Shown here piece after piece: positions 1-9,068 of a stretch of DNA of 64,000 nucleotides. Position numbers and translations under genes: made by a program. The notes under the pieces were generated by a model. That model saw only the letters and a program-made list of their open reading frames with translations. It did not search any database and was not told the origin of the DNA. How positions within the stretch are numbered: the first letter of the stretch is position 1; every line of letters starts with the position of its first letter. The stretch is from Microbacterium esteraromaticum (lineage in GTDB: Bacteria > Actinomycetota > Actinomycetes > Actinomycetales > Microbacteriaceae). Location of the stretch: contig NZ_JAEMWU010000001.1 of the NCBI RefSeq assembly GCF_017303215.1, positions 1,612,001 to 1,676,000 on the forward strand, read 5' to 3'.

Positions 1-1009
1 TGGTGTGCAACGCCTGCTCGACGCCGCCCCGGTCGCGTCCGATGTCGTGCGAGTTCATCGCCTCGACGACTGTGATGTAGCTGTTCGCGTCGAAGCGCCG
101 TGTGAACTTGTTGCCGTGGAAATCGAGGTACGACTCGACCGCGAACCGGCCGCCGCGACCCAACGGCGACACCCCCGACTGCCATGAGCGCTGGAAGCGC
201 TGGTTCAGCTCGATCGGGCTGCGGTAGTTCAGCAGCGCCATGCGGCGGGCAAGTGCGAGCCCGCGGTGCGGGCCGTCTCCGAGACCGGCGTCGTAGTACT
301 CGCCGCCGGCGAAACGCGGGTCCATCCGCACGGTCTCCAGCTGCACGAAGTTCAGCGCCAACTGATCGGCCGTGGTCACCGGGGGAGAGGACAGCACGGC
401 GAGGCGTTCGACGCGCTCGGGCTGCATGACTGCCCACTCCAGGGCGTGCATGCCGCCCATCGAGCCACCGATCACGGCGGCCCAGCGGTCGATGCCCAGT
501 TCGTCCGCGAGGCGGATCTGCGCGCTTACCTGATCGCGGATGGTCAGGTACGGAAAGCGGGACGCCCACTCGCGTCCGTCGGGGGCGATGCTCGCCGGGC
601 CCGTCGAACCCTGGCATCCGCCCAGCATGTTCGGGGCGATCACGAACCACCGGTCGGTGTCGATCGCCGCTCCTGGGCCGACGATGTCCTGCCACCAACC
701 CGCGGTCGGATGCCCGGGACCGGCGTTGCCGCGCACGTGGCTGTCGCCGGTCAGGGCGTGCAGGATCAGGACCGCGTTGTCGCGGGCCGCGTTCAGCTGC
801 CCCCAGGACTCCCAGGCGATGCGCGCGACCGGCAGATGGTCACCGTTCTCGGTGCGCAGGTCGCTCAACACGGTGAACCGGCGGTCGCCAACCGGATCGC
901 CGTCGCGCCAGGCGCCGGTGGCGGGCGGGCGTGCGCGCAGCAGACGCACGTCGGCTTCGGTCACGGGAGCCGACGGCACCGTGTCCTCGGAGGTCGTCTG
1001 CCAGTCCAT
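1..1009 (-). CDS. metX: Homoserine O-acetyltransferase (partial, runs off left edge)
   Basis: Acetylates L-homoserine with acetyl-CoA, the activating step of the direct-sulfhydrylation route to methionine in the cytoplasm. About 336 residues are visible and the C-terminus lies outside the window. The alpha/beta-hydrolase fold is clear: an oxyanion-region LILHALTGD near residue 81, the family stretch NMLGGCQGSTGP near 127 and the nucleophile elbow GGSMGG with Ser183. The ATG was chosen because the open frame and homology both begin there and a GAGAAT hexamer lies six bases upstream. It follows metY on the same strand, but a terminator hairpin separates them, so it probably has its own promoter. 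Distinguishing acetyl- from succinyltransferase activity needs the active-site specificity residues; acetyl is assumed from the partner metY and from actinobacterial practice. Confidence 0.93.
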   Translation of the reverse strand, partial: MDWQTTSEDTVPSAPVTEADVRLLRARPPATGAWRDGDPVGDRRFTVLSDLRTENGDHLPVARIAWESWGQLNAARDNAVLILHALTGDSHVRGNAGPGHPTAGWWQDIVGPGAAIDTDRWFVIAPNMLGGCQGSTGPASIAPDGREWASRFPYLTIRDQVSAQIRLADELGIDRWAAVIGGSMGGMHALEWAVMQPERVERLAVLSSPPVTTADQLALNFVQLETVRMDPRFAGGEYYDAGLGDGPHRGLALARRMALLNYRSPIELNQRFQRSWQSGVSPLGRGGRFAVESYLDFHGNKFTRRFDANSYITVVEAMNSHDIGRDRGGVEQALHT

Positions 1010-1015
1010 GCTTCC

Positions 1016-1021
1016 ATTCTC
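1016..1021 (-). promoter_or_regulatory. Putative -10 of metX (GAGAAT)
   Basis: GAGAAT lies six bases before the metX ATG, the spacing seen at many starts in this window and expected of a leaderless transcript. The first base departs from TANNNT, so support is moderate. Confidence 0.4.
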
Positions 1022-1075
1022 GCCTGCGCGTGCGGGTCGTGCCGGCACGTTACACAGCGCGGCCGTGAAAGACGA

Positions 1076-1109
1076 CGGCGGGCCCCACCAGGAGAGGTGG
1101 GGCCCGCCG
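1076..1109 (-). terminator. Intrinsic terminator of metY
   Basis: A perfect 14-bp inverted repeat (arms 1076-1089 and 1096-1109, six-base loop) begins 16 bases after the metY stop. Read leftward it is followed by a short T-containing stretch. It separates metY from metX and suggests two transcripts. Confidence 0.8.
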
Positions 1110-1124
1110 GAGGAGGTGCCGATG

Positions 1125-2447
1125 TCAGGCGCGAGCAGCCTCGGTTACGCGACGTGCAGCGGCGAGTGCGTGGTCCAGGTCGGCCTTGAGGTCGTCGATG
1201 TTCTCCAGACCCACCGACAGACGCACCAGGCCGGGCGTGACTCCGCTGGCGAGCTGCGCCTCGGGCGACAGCTGCGAGTGGGTGGTGGACGCCGGGTGGA
1301 TGACCAGCGAACGCACGTCGCCGATGTTGGCGAGGTGGCTGAACAGCGACAGGCTGTTGACGAACTCGCGTCCGGCCTCGACGCCGCCCTTGAGCTCGAA
1401 CGACAGCACTGCGCCGACACCCTTCGGAGCGTACTGGTTGGCCTTCGCGTACCAGGGCGACGAGGGCAGTCCCGAGTAGTTCACCGAGGCGACGTCGTCG
1501 TGGTCGTCGAGCCACTCGGCGATCAGCTGGGCGTTCTGCACGTGCCGCTCGATGCGCAGCGACAGCGTCTCGACGCCCTGCAGCAGGTTCCATGCGCTCT
1601 GCGGTGCGATCGCCGAGCCGAGGTCGCGCAGCAGCTGCACGCGTGCCTTGATGATGTACGCCAGGCCGTCACCGACCGCGGTCGTGTAGCTGGCGCCGTG
1701 GTACGAGGGGTCGGGCTCGGTCAGGCCCGGGAACTTCTCGACGTTCTTGGACCACTCGAAGCTGCCGCCGTCGATGATCGCGCCGCCGATGGTGGTGCCG
1801 TGTCCGCCGAGGAACTTCGTAACGGAGTGGATGACGATGTCGGCACCGTGCTCGAACGGACGGATCAGGTACGGGGTGGCGATCGTGTTGTCGACGATCA
1901 GCGGAACACCGTTGTCGTGGGCGACGTCGGCGACGGTACGGATGTCGAGCACGTTGATCTGCGGGTTGCCGATCGTCTCGGCGAAGAACAGCTTGGTGTT
2001 CGGGCGCACCGCCGCGCGCCACTCTTCCGCGTCGTCCTGGTTCTCGACGAACGTGACCTCGACGCCCAGCTTGGCGAGCGTGTACTTGAACAGGTTGTAG
2101 GTGCCGCCGTAGATCGACGACGACGAGACGATGTGGTCGCCGGCCTGAGCGACGTTGAGCACGGCGAAGGTCGCCGCAGCCTGGCCGCTCGCGAGGACGA
2201 GGGCGCCGGTGCCCCCTTCGAGTGCGGCGAGGCGCTGCTCGAGCACGTCCTGGGTCGGGTTCTGGATGCGGGTGTAGATGTTGCCGAACTCTGCCAGGGC
2301 GAACAGGTTCGCTGCGTGGTCGGCGTTGTCGAACACGTAGGAGGTGGTCTGGTAGATCGGCGTGGCGCGCGCCTTGGTGACCGGGTCGGGTGCGGCGCCG
2401 GCGTGGATCTGCTTGGTCTCGAAGCGCCAGTTCTCAGTTGCGGACAT
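1125..2447 (-). CDS. metY: O-acetylhomoserine aminocarboxypropyltransferase
   Basis: PLP-dependent enzyme of the Cys/Met metabolism family that joins O-acetylhomoserine with sulfide to form homocysteine. The 440-residue length fits the OAH sulfhydrylase subfamily, which is longer than cystathionine gamma-synthase. The PLP lysine is Lys211 in HSVTKFLGGHG, and the cofactor-binding segments SGQAAATFA near residue 88 and VDNTIATPYL near 185 are present. The ATG is preceded by a GGGAG ribosome site. It is paired with metX downstream and diverges from an SDR gene across 153 bases holding a perfect dyad. A methionine gamma-lyase or cystathionine synthase assignment is less likely given length and neighbour. 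Confidence 0.93.
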   Translation of the reverse strand: MSATENWRFETKQIHAGAAPDPVTKARATPIYQTTSYVFDNADHAANLFALAEFGNIYTRIQNPTQDVLEQRLAALEGGTGALVLASGQAAATFAVLNVAQAGDHIVSSSSIYGGTYNLFKYTLAKLGVEVTFVENQDDAEEWRAAVRPNTKLFFAETIGNPQINVLDIRTVADVAHDNGVPLIVDNTIATPYLIRPFEHGADIVIHSVTKFLGGHGTTIGGAIIDGGSFEWSKNVEKFPGLTEPDPSYHGASYTTAVGDGLAYIIKARVQLLRDLGSAIAPQSAWNLLQGVETLSLRIERHVQNAQLIAEWLDDHDDVASVNYSGLPSSPWYAKANQYAPKGVGAVLSFELKGGVEAGREFVNSLSLFSHLANIGDVRSLVIHPASTTHSQLSPEAQLASGVTPGLVRLSVGLENIDDLKADLDHALAAARRVTEAARA

Positions 2448-2545
2448 GAGGTTCTCCCGAGGTCAGGGTGCGGGTAGGGGTCGAGCGGCGGATGCCTTGT
2501 AGTGAGAGTACGGATGCGGCGCACGCGTCAACAAGCGTCCAGAAA

Positions 2546-2557
2546 TGTTACGTAACA
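2546..2557. promoter_or_regulatory. Perfect 12-bp dyad in the metY/SDR divergent region
   Basis: TGTTACGTAACA is a perfect palindrome between the divergent metY and SDR genes, about 32 bases upstream of the SDR -10 hexamer and about 100 bases upstream of metY. Its size and place suit an operator for a dimeric repressor. The regulator is unknown; it does not match the TAGAC-N6-GTCTA type of McbR site. Confidence 0.4.
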
Positions 2558-2588
2558 CGCCGGAGTCGGATGCCCGTGGCAAAGGACG

Positions 2589-2594
2589 TACGGT
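2589..2594 (+). promoter_or_regulatory. -10 hexamer TACGGT for the SDR gene
   Basis: TACGGT followed by GGAGGC and then the ATG at 2601. A -10 six bases before the start codon predicts transcription beginning at or next to the ATG. Confidence 0.5.
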
Positions 2595-2600
2595 GGAGGC

Positions 2601-3386
2601 ATGGTGAACAGACGAGCCGTGGTGACCGGAGCGAGCACGGGTATCGGAGAGGCGACGGTGCGTGCGTTGCGCGCCCGCGGTTGGGACGTTGTCGGGGTAG
2701 CCCGGCGAGAGGAGCGGCTCGCGGTGCTCGCCGCCGAGACCGGTGCGACCGGAATCGCCTGCGACCTCACCGATCAGCGCGCGGTGGATGCCCTGATCGA
2801 CGAGCTGGCGAAGACCGGTCCCGTGCACGCGCTGGTGCAGGTGGCCGGTGGCGCCCGTGGCACCGACAGCGTCGAGGCGGGCTCGGTCGCCGATTGGCAG
2901 TGGATGTATGACGCCAACGTGCTAGCGACGCAGCGGCTGGTTTCGGGCATCCTGCCCCTGCTGCGACGCGCGGCGGCCGACGACGGCCACGCCGACACGG
3001 TCTTCGTGACATCGACGGCCGCTCAGACGGCGTACCCCGGTGGTGCGGGTTACAACGCGGCGAAGGCCGCGGAGGCGATGCTTGTGAAGGTGCTGCGCCA
3101 GGAGCTCAACGGTGAGCCGATCCGGGTCGTCGAGGTGGCACCCGGCATGGTGCACACCGAGGAGTTCACGCTCAACCGACTCGGCGGCGACAGCGTCGCG
3201 GCCGAGGCCGTCTACGCGGGCGTGGAGGAGCCGCTGCTGGCCGAGGATGTCGCCGACGTGATCGCGTACGCACTCAGCGCACCGCGCCGGGTCAACCTCG
3301 ACCTGGTCACGATGCGTCCGGTGGCGCAGTCCGCGCAGCACCTGCTCGCCCGTGGCCCGCTGCACGTGCGCACCGACGTCGACTGA
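2601..3386 (+). CDS. SDR family NAD(P)-dependent oxidoreductase
   Basis: A classical short-chain dehydrogenase/reductase of 261 residues, the usual length for a single Rossmann domain. The cofactor loop TGASTGIGE (residues 9-17) and the catalytic triad Ser138, Tyr151 and Lys155 (YNAAK) are present, so an active enzyme is expected. The usual NNAG strand motif is replaced by QVAGGA near residue 80. The Arg at 36-37 after the second strand weakly suggests NADP(H). The stop overlaps the start of ung (TGATGG), so the two are probably co-transcribed, though no functional link is evident. The substrate cannot be read from the sequence. Confidence 0.85.
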   Translation: MVNRRAVVTGASTGIGEATVRALRARGWDVVGVARREERLAVLAAETGATGIACDLTDQRAVDALIDELAKTGPVHALVQVAGGARGTDSVEAGSVADWQWMYDANVLATQRLVSGILPLLRRAAADDGHADTVFVTSTAAQTAYPGGAGYNAAKAAEAMLVKVLRQELNGEPIRVVEVAPGMVHTEEFTLNRLGGDSVAAEAVYAGVEEPLLAEDVADVIAYALSAPRRVNLDLVTMRPVAQSAQHLLARGPLHVRTDVD

Positions 3387-4084
3387 TGGTGCGGTCCCTC
3401 GGCGAGCTGGCCGAAGCGGGCCTGATCGACCCTGGCTGGGCGCGCGCGCTCGCGCCGGCGCAACCACTGCTGAACGCACTCGGCGAGCGACTGCACGCCG
3501 AGCAGGCCGTGGGGATCGGACACCTACCCGCCGACGAGCACGTCCTGCGCGCGTTCCAGCGCCCGCTCGACGACGTGCGCGTGCTGATCACCGGCCAGGA
3601 CCCGTATCCGACACCGGGACACGCCATCGGGTTGTCGTTCGCCGTCGACCGCGAGGTGCGGCCGTTGCCGCGCAGTCTGGCGAACATCTACCGGGAACGC
3701 GAGAGCGATCTGGGCATCCCTCCTGCACCCCACGGCGACCTCACCGCGTGGAGCGACCAGGGCGTGCTGCTGCTGAACCGCGTGCTCACCGTGCGGCCCG
3801 GCGCGCCCGCATCCCACCGCGGGTGGGGATGGGAGAAGGTGACCGAGCTGGCGATCCGTGCGCTCGTCGCGCGCCGTGAACCACTCGTCGCGATCCTGTG
3901 GGGAAAGGACGCCGCAGGCCTGAGACCGCTGCTCGGCGATGTTCCGACGATCGAGTCCGCGCACCCCTCACCGCTGTCGGCGCGGCGCGGGTTCTTCGGG
4001 TCGCGACCCTTCTCGCGCACCAACGCCCTGCTCGAGCAGCACGGCGCCGCCGAGATCGACTGGCGGGTGGCGGGCGAGCACTGA
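3386..4084 (+). CDS. ung: Uracil-DNA glycosylase, family 1
   Basis: Excises uracil from DNA to start base-excision repair. Both signature motifs of family-1 enzymes are intact: the water-activating GQDPYP (residues 70-75, catalytic Asp72) and the minor-groove loop HPSPLS (193-198), followed by the typical [11 protein letters not shown] segment. The 232-residue length is normal. The ATG overlaps the last base of the upstream SDR stop, implying translational coupling. It converges on the ABC transporter operon, whose stop is 16 bases away; a short GCCGCC/GGCGGC hairpin spans the junction but has no T-tract. Confidence 0.95.
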   Translation: MVRSLGELAEAGLIDPGWARALAPAQPLLNALGERLHAEQAVGIGHLPADEHVLRAFQRPLDDVRVLITGQDPYPTPGHAIGLSFAVDREVRPLPRSLANIYRERESDLGIPPAPHGDLTAWSDQGVLLLNRVLTVRPGAPASHRGWGWEKVTELAIRALVARREPLVAILWGKDAAGLRPLLGDVPTIESAHPSPLSARRGFFGSRPFSRTNALLEQHGAAEIDWRVAGEH

Positions 4085-4100
4085 ACACGCACCGGCCGCC

Positions 4101-4889
4101 TCAGGGGCGGCGGATGGACGGGATCGCAGCGAGCAGTTGGCGCGTGTAGTCCTCGCGCGGATGCTGCAGCACGGCGGCGGTGGTGCCCCGCTCGACGATG
4201 CGGCCGTCCTTCATCACCGCGACGGTGTCGCTGAGGTTCTGCACGAGACCGATGTCATGCGACACGACGATCAGAGTGAGTCCCTGTTCGGCGCGCAACT
4301 GCTGGAAGAGCGCCAGCACCTGGGCGCGTACGGTCACATCGAGCGCCGACATCGGCTCATCACCGACGAGGATCCGCGGCCGGTGGGCGATCGCCCTCGC
4401 GATGGCGATGCGCTGTCGCTGGCCGCCCGAGAACTCGTGCGGATGACGATCGGCCATGTCGGCGTCCAGGCCGACCTGCACGAGCACATCGCGCACGCGC
4501 GCACCATGGTCGCCGGGGACATCGAGCGCCCACAACGGCTCCGCGATGATCTGCCCCGCGGTCATACGCGGGTCCAGCGACGCGTACGGGTCCTGGAACA
4601 CGAGCCCGGTCTGGCGCCGCAACCAGTGCAGCGAACGGGCGCGCGCCGCGGCATCCACATCGCGTCCGTCGACGATCACTCGACCGCCGGACGGACGGTC
4701 AAGGCCCAGCAGCAGCCGCACCAGTGTCGACTTACCCGAGCCCGACTCTCCGATCAGGCCGAGTGATTCGCCCTCGGCGATCTCGAGGTCGGTGGGCTCG
4801 AGCGCGGTCGACTGGTGCTGCTTCTCGAACACGTGCCGCTTCGGCACGGGGAAGCGCCTGCTCAGGCCCTCGGCGCGGATGAGCGTCAC
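4101..4889 (-). CDS. Peptide-type ABC transporter ATP-binding protein (OppF/DppF-like)
   Basis: The second ATPase of a five-gene oligopeptide/nickel-type importer, driving substrate uptake at the membrane. Walker A is GESGSGKST (47-55), the signature is FSGGQRQR (153-160), Walker B is ILVGDEP (173-179), and the switch His is in VVSHD. The GTG at 4889 was chosen because it overlaps the upstream stop as GTGA and has a GGGAGG site six bases before it; a longer frame reading upstream would overlap the preceding gene by 28 bases. Length is 262 residues; the C-terminal oligopeptide-transporter extension is short. Last gene of the operon. Confidence 0.88.
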   Translation of the reverse strand: MTLIRAEGLSRRFPVPKRHVFEKQHQSTALEPTDLEIAEGESLGLIGESGSGKSTLVRLLLGLDRPSGGRVIVDGRDVDAAARARSLHWLRRQTGLVFQDPYASLDPRMTAGQIIAEPLWALDVPGDHGARVRDVLVQVGLDADMADRHPHEFSGGQRQRIAIARAIAHRPRILVGDEPMSALDVTVRAQVLALFQQLRAEQGLTLIVVSHDIGLVQNLSDTVAVMKDGRIVERGTTAAVLQHPREDYTRQLLAAIPSIRRP

Positions 4890-5677
4890 GATGCGCCTCC
4901 CTCGGGACGCCACAGGGTGGCGGTCGCATCGCGCAGCAACGCTTGGGTGACCGGTGCCTGCGGTGCTGACAGCAGAGTGCCGATCGGTGCGGACTCGATA
5001 ACCGTGCCCGCATCGAGAACGACGCCATGCGTGGCCACCTGCGAGAGGACGGCAAGGTCGTGGGTGATGAAGACCAGCGACATGCCCTCTTCCGAGACCA
5101 GCGAGAGCAGCAGCCGAAGGATCTCGGCCTGGATCGTGACATCCAGTGCGGTGGTCGGTTCATCGGCGATGAGCAGACGTGGCCGGCAGGCCAGCGCCAT
5201 GGCGATCGCGACGCGCTGGCGCTGGCCACCCGACAGTTGGTGCGGGTAGCGGTCGACGACGGTCTCGGGGTCGGGAAGGTGCACGCGGGCGGCCTCGGCG
5301 ATCGCCCTCTCGCGCGCTTGCCTCCGCGGCACGCGTTCGTGGATGCGGATGGCCTCAGCGATCTGACGGCCGACGGTGCGGATCGGGTTGAGGGCGGTGC
5401 GCGGTTCCTGAAAGACCATCCCGATCTCGTCGCCGCGTAGCTCAGCCAGTTCGCGATCGCGCATGCCCAGCAACTCGATGCCGTTCCAGCGGACGCTGCC
5501 GCGCGCGACCGCGCCCTCCGGCAGCAACCCGAGCACAGCGAGCGCCGTCACCGACTTGCCGGAACCGGACTCGCCGATCAGGCCAAGACGCTGACCGTCG
5601 CTCACCTCGAACGAGACACCGTCGAGCACGCGCCGCCCGCCGATCTCGACGACCAGGTCCTCCACCTGCAGACTCAT
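4886..5677 (-). CDS. Peptide-type ABC transporter ATP-binding protein (OppD/DppD-like)
   Basis: First ATPase of the importer. Walker A is GESGSGKS (35-42), the signature LSGGQRQR begins at about 148, and Walker B is LLIADEP (168-174) followed by TTALDVTIQ. The ATG at 5677 overlaps the stop of the permease gene (ATGA) and follows a GGAGGTGGTGGC ribosome site; the frame stays open for a further 765 bases upstream, but that part is antisense-free noise within the permease gene. It is 263 residues long, compared with about 320 for full OppD, so the C-terminal 4Fe-4S-like or regulatory extension is lacking. Confidence 0.88.
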   Translation of the reverse strand: MSLQVEDLVVEIGGRRVLDGVSFEVSDGQRLGLIGESGSGKSVTALAVLGLLPEGAVARGSVRWNGIELLGMRDRELAELRGDEIGMVFQEPRTALNPIRTVGRQIAEAIRIHERVPRRQARERAIAEAARVHLPDPETVVDRYPHQLSGGQRQRVAIAMALACRPRLLIADEPTTALDVTIQAEILRLLLSLVSEEGMSLVFITHDLAVLSQVATHGVVLDAGTVIESAPIGTLLSAPQAPVTQALLRDATATLWRPEGGAS

Positions 5678-6543
5678 GCCACCACCTCCGGCACATGCAC
5701 CTGCGCCGCGCGGCGCGACAGCGTCGGATCGGTGGCCTCGCGCAGCGCGTCGCCGAGCAGGTTCAGGCCGAGTACGGTGATCGTGATCGCCAGGCCCGGC
5801 CACACCACCGAAAGCGGATGCACGCCGATGTAGCGCTGCAGCTCGGCCAGCAGCGTGCCCCACGAGGCATCGGCCAGCGAGGCGCCGAACCCGAGGTACG
5901 ACAGACCGGCCTCTGCGAGAACGGCCACCGCCATCGACCACGACAGCTGCACGATGAACACGGGGGCCACGTTCGGCAGCAGGTGACGCACGAGGTTCTG
6001 CCCGGCCGTCAATCCGCTGGCGCGTCCGGCGAGCACGAAGTCGCTCTTCTGCACACGGCGCAGCTCGGGGCGGGTGACGCGCGCGATGCTCACACCGAAC
6101 CCGATGCCGACCGAGATCACGACCACCCACAGTGAACCGCCCCAGACCGCCGAGATCATCATGGCGATCATCAGTACCGGGAAGGCGATCAAGATGTCGA
6201 CCAGTACCGCGACGGTCTCGCGCATCCAGCGTGCCGTGAGTGCGCCCAGCGCCGCCAGCAGCATGCCGACCACGGTGGCCACGATGCCGGCGCCCACGGC
6301 GACGAAGACGGTGGTGCGTGCTCCGGCCATCAGCAGGCTGAGGATGTCGCGGCCCGTCGCATCGGTGCCGAGCAGATGGGGCCACCCCGGGGGCGCCCAG
6401 CGCCCCTTGACATCCGTGAGCATCGGATCGAAGGGCGTCCACACCAGCGACACCAGGGCGGTCAGCGCGACGGTCAGCACCACGACCACGCCGAACCAGC
6501 CGGTTGCCGACGATAGCAGCACGCGCATCCAGCGGGGCATCAT
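5674..6543 (-). CDS. Peptide-type ABC transporter permease (OppC/DppC-like)
   Basis: Inner-membrane permease with about six predicted hydrophobic segments starting near residues 12-30. The N-terminus carries the family's WAPPGWPHLLGTDATGRDILS region, in which a GTDxxGRD core follows the first membrane segment. The cytoplasmic EAA-like loop (RVTRPELRRVQKSDFVLAGRA, near residue 150) contacts the ATPases. The first of two adjacent ATGs was chosen since it overlaps the upstream stop as ATGA. 289 residues is normal for the family. Confidence 0.88.
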   Translation of the reverse strand: MMPRWMRVLLSSATGWFGVVVVLTVALTALVSLVWTPFDPMLTDVKGRWAPPGWPHLLGTDATGRDILSLLMAGARTTVFVAVGAGIVATVVGMLLAALGALTARWMRETVAVLVDILIAFPVLMIAMMISAVWGGSLWVVVISVGIGFGVSIARVTRPELRRVQKSDFVLAGRASGLTAGQNLVRHLLPNVAPVFIVQLSWSMAVAVLAEAGLSYLGFGASLADASWGTLLAELQRYIGVHPLSVVWPGLAITITVLGLNLLGDALREATDPTLSRRAAQVHVPEVVA

Positions 6544-7490
6544 GCGGCCTCTCGCTGTCGCGGGTCGATGGCGTGATGCACCAGGTCGACGATGAACCCG
6601 ATGATCAGCACGAACCCGGTGAGTACCAGCAACTCGCTCTGCACCTTGACGAGATCACGGGTGCCGACGTCGGCAACCAGCATCCGACCGATGCCCGGCA
6701 GGGTGAACAGCTGCTCGATCACGACCGAGCCGACGATGATCCCCGCGATCTGCAGGCCGAGCACCGTCACGATCGACAGGCCGACAGCGGGGATGCCGTG
6801 CTGCACCAGGGCGCGGCGCCGGGTGAGGCCCTTGGCTGCTGCGGTGCGCACGAAGTCCTGGCCCGCCGCCTGCAGGGTGGCGCTGCGCACGAAGCGCATC
6901 AGCATCGCGCCCTCGACGAGGCCGATCGTCAACGCCGGCAACAGCAGCGCCTCGAAGGCCTTGCCGGGCGTCGCCCAGCCGGTGCGGGGAAAGCCCTGCG
7001 CGGGCAGCCACCCGAGCCAGTGGGCGAAGACGACGACGAGCATCATGCCGGCCCAGATCACCGGGACGGCCGCGACGGCCTGCGCGCTGACGCTCATCGC
7101 CGTGCCACCGGCGCGGCCGCGCAGCATGGCCGAGACGATGCCGAACGGTACAGCGATGAGCAGGGCGATCGTCAGCGCCATCAGCCCGAGCGGTACGGTG
7201 ACCTGTGCCTTCTCGAGCAGTTCCGCTGACACCGAGGCGCCGCTGAGCTGCGAGGTGCCGAGGTCGCCGCGCAGAACGCCGCTGATCCATTCCAGGTATT
7301 GCACGATGAGTGGCCGGTCCAGGCCGAGCGACTGCCGCAGCGCCTCGACCGTCTCCGCGGATGCCTGTGTGCCGGCGATGAGCTGGGCGACGTCGCCGGG
7401 GAGGACACGCAGCGTCAGGAAGATGATCACGCTCGACACGAGGAGCCCTGCGACCAGCAGGGCTCCTCGTGTGAGCGTGTAACGGAGCAC
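6540..7490 (-). CDS. Peptide-type ABC transporter permease (OppB/DppB-like)
   Basis: Inner-membrane permease partner. The sequence opens with the family pattern of an N-terminal membrane segment followed by RVLPGDVAQ and the LGLDRPLIVQYLEW motif (about residues 55-70), which is diagnostic for OppB/DppB. About six membrane segments follow, with the EAA-type loop VRTAAAKGLTRRRALVQHGIP near residue 215. Length 316 residues. Only three bases separate it from the binding-protein gene, so they share a transcript. Confidence 0.9.
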   Translation of the reverse strand: MLRYTLTRGALLVAGLLVSSVIIFLTLRVLPGDVAQLIAGTQASAETVEALRQSLGLDRPLIVQYLEWISGVLRGDLGTSQLSGASVSAELLEKAQVTVPLGLMALTIALLIAVPFGIVSAMLRGRAGGTAMSVSAQAVAAVPVIWAGMMLVVVFAHWLGWLPAQGFPRTGWATPGKAFEALLLPALTIGLVEGAMLMRFVRSATLQAAGQDFVRTAAAKGLTRRRALVQHGIPAVGLSIVTVLGLQIAGIIVGSVVIEQLFTLPGIGRMLVADVGTRDLVKVQSELLVLTGFVLIIGFIVDLVHHAIDPRQREAA

Positions 7491-7493
7491 AGG

Positions 7494-9026
7494 TCAGTCT
7501 GCGGTCTTCGTGACGCCGGCGAGGTCGATGCGCGAGTTGATCGAGTCCTCGGGGAAGCCCGAGACGCCGGGCAGCAGCGCCGTCAGGGTGGCGCCGTTGT
7601 ACAGCCAGTCGGCGGCGTGATCTTCGGAGACGAGGCGAGCGGCCTCGGCCAGGAGCTCGGCGGAACGCTCAGCGTCGGTCTCGGTCAGTGCCTGTGTGTA
7701 CAGGTCCTGCACCTCGGCGTTGTCGTAGCCGAAGTAGTAGTCGGGGTTCGCCCAGTTGCCGAAGTCGCGCGGCTCGACGTGTAGCACGAAGCTCAGCTCG
7801 TAGTCGTGGTTGGTGTAGACGTCCTCGAGCCAGGTGGCGAACTCGACGCGCTTTACCTCGAGCGACACACCGACCTTCGCGAAGTCCGAGATCAGCACCT
7901 GAGCGGCGGTCGTGCCGTAGAACGACGGGATCGTCAGGGTGAGGTCGAGCTCTTCGTGGCCGGCCTCGGCCAGCAGCTCGCGTGCACGCGACGGATCGTA
8001 CGGTGCGATCTCGGACAGATCCTCGTAGCCAGGGTCGAGTTCCGGGATGGGGCCGAACATCGTCTGTCCGGCCCCGACGGCGTCGACGAGTGCCTCATGG
8101 TCGATCGCCAGGCGGAGCGCTTCGCGTACCTTCACATCGTCCAGTGGTGCCTGGGCGTTGTTGAAGGCGAGGGTCGCCTTGTCGGTCGTGCGCCCGGTGG
8201 TGATGACGAACTCGCCCGTCTCTTCGAGCTGCGGTGCCAGGTTCGGGTCGACCGCGGTGAGTACATCGAGTGTGCCGTCCAGCGCGGCGTTCACGCCGGC
8301 GGTGAAATCGGGGATGTAGTGGAAGACCACCTCGGCGACCGTGGCCTGTTCGCCCCAGTACTCGTCGAAGCGGTCGAACGTGATCGAGCTGCCCTTGGTC
8401 CAGCGGTCGAGCACGAACGGGCCGGTGCCGTTCTCAGCGGTCTTCAGATCGGTCGCGTCGTCCTTCTTGAAGACGAGGCCGGCCGGACCGGTCAGGGCGA
8501 ACAGGAAGTTCTGGTCGGGTTCGGTGAGTGTGATCACGACGGTCGCGGCGTCCGGGGCTGCGATCGAGGCGATGCCGGCGAACTGCGCGTTGCCCTGCAC
8601 GGCGGCATCGGAGCGGACGGCCTCGTATGAGGCGACCACGTCGGCGGAGGTCAGCGCGGCGCCATCGTGGAACGTGATGCCCTCGTTCAGCGTGAAGGTG
8701 TAGGTGAGGCCATCGGGTGAGATCTCGTATGCGCTGGCGAGGCGCTCGACGATCTCGTTGTCCTGTGTGCGGGTCACGAGGCCCTCGTAGATGTTGTCGA
8801 CCAGAATCTGTTCGAGGGCGGCGCCGCTGGTGTGCCGGATGTCGAGGTTGGTCGGTTCGAGCACGAGGCCGACGCTGAGGGTGGCATCCGGGTCGGGCGC
8901 GCTGGCGGCCGTCGGCGTCGCTTCGGGGGCGCTGCTGCTGCAGGCGCTGAGCACGAGCGCGCCGGTGGCGATCAGGGCGATCGCGGCGACGCGTCCGGAT
9001 TGACGTGCGCGGGTGAAGGAAAACAA
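7494..9026 (-). CDS. ABC transporter substrate-binding lipoprotein, SBP family 5
   Basis: Extracellular solute-binding protein that should deliver peptides, or another family-5 ligand such as nickel chelates or opines, to the permeases encoded downstream. A basic N-terminus, a hydrophobic stretch and the lipobox LSAC (Cys29) mark a lipid-anchored export signal. The family hallmark GTGPFVLDRW, with the preceding LKTAENGTGPF, occurs near residue 195. Length 510 is typical. The start is TTG with a GAGGAC site eight bases before it. The ligand cannot be inferred with confidence; the adjacent hydrolase hints at a substrate cleaved after uptake. Confidence 0.88.
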   Translation of the reverse strand: MFSFTRARQSGRVAAIALIATGALVLSACSSSAPEATPTAASAPDPDATLSVGLVLEPTNLDIRHTSGAALEQILVDNIYEGLVTRTQDNEIVERLASAYEISPDGLTYTFTLNEGITFHDGAALTSADVVASYEAVRSDAAVQGNAQFAGIASIAAPDAATVVITLTEPDQNFLFALTGPAGLVFKKDDATDLKTAENGTGPFVLDRWTKGSSITFDRFDEYWGEQATVAEVVFHYIPDFTAGVNAALDGTLDVLTAVDPNLAPQLEETGEFVITTGRTTDKATLAFNNAQAPLDDVKVREALRLAIDHEALVDAVGAGQTMFGPIPELDPGYEDLSEIAPYDPSRARELLAEAGHEELDLTLTIPSFYGTTAAQVLISDFAKVGVSLEVKRVEFATWLEDVYTNHDYELSFVLHVEPRDFGNWANPDYYFGYDNAEVQDLYTQALTETDAERSAELLAEAARLVSEDHAADWLYNGATLTALLPGVSGFPEDSINSRIDLAGVTKTAD

Positions 9027-9068
9027 GGGTAGGTCCTCTCGGAGGGGTGCGGTGCCGCGTCGCTCGGG

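Noticed and set aside
540..2477. A 645-codon rightward frame across metX and metY
   Set aside because: Antisense to two well-supported methionine genes and to the terminator hairpin between them; no protein family recognised.
4095..4111. A terminator between ung and the ABC operon
   Set aside because: A six-base-pair GCCGCC/GGCGGC stem exists but has no T-tract in either direction and overlaps a stop codon.
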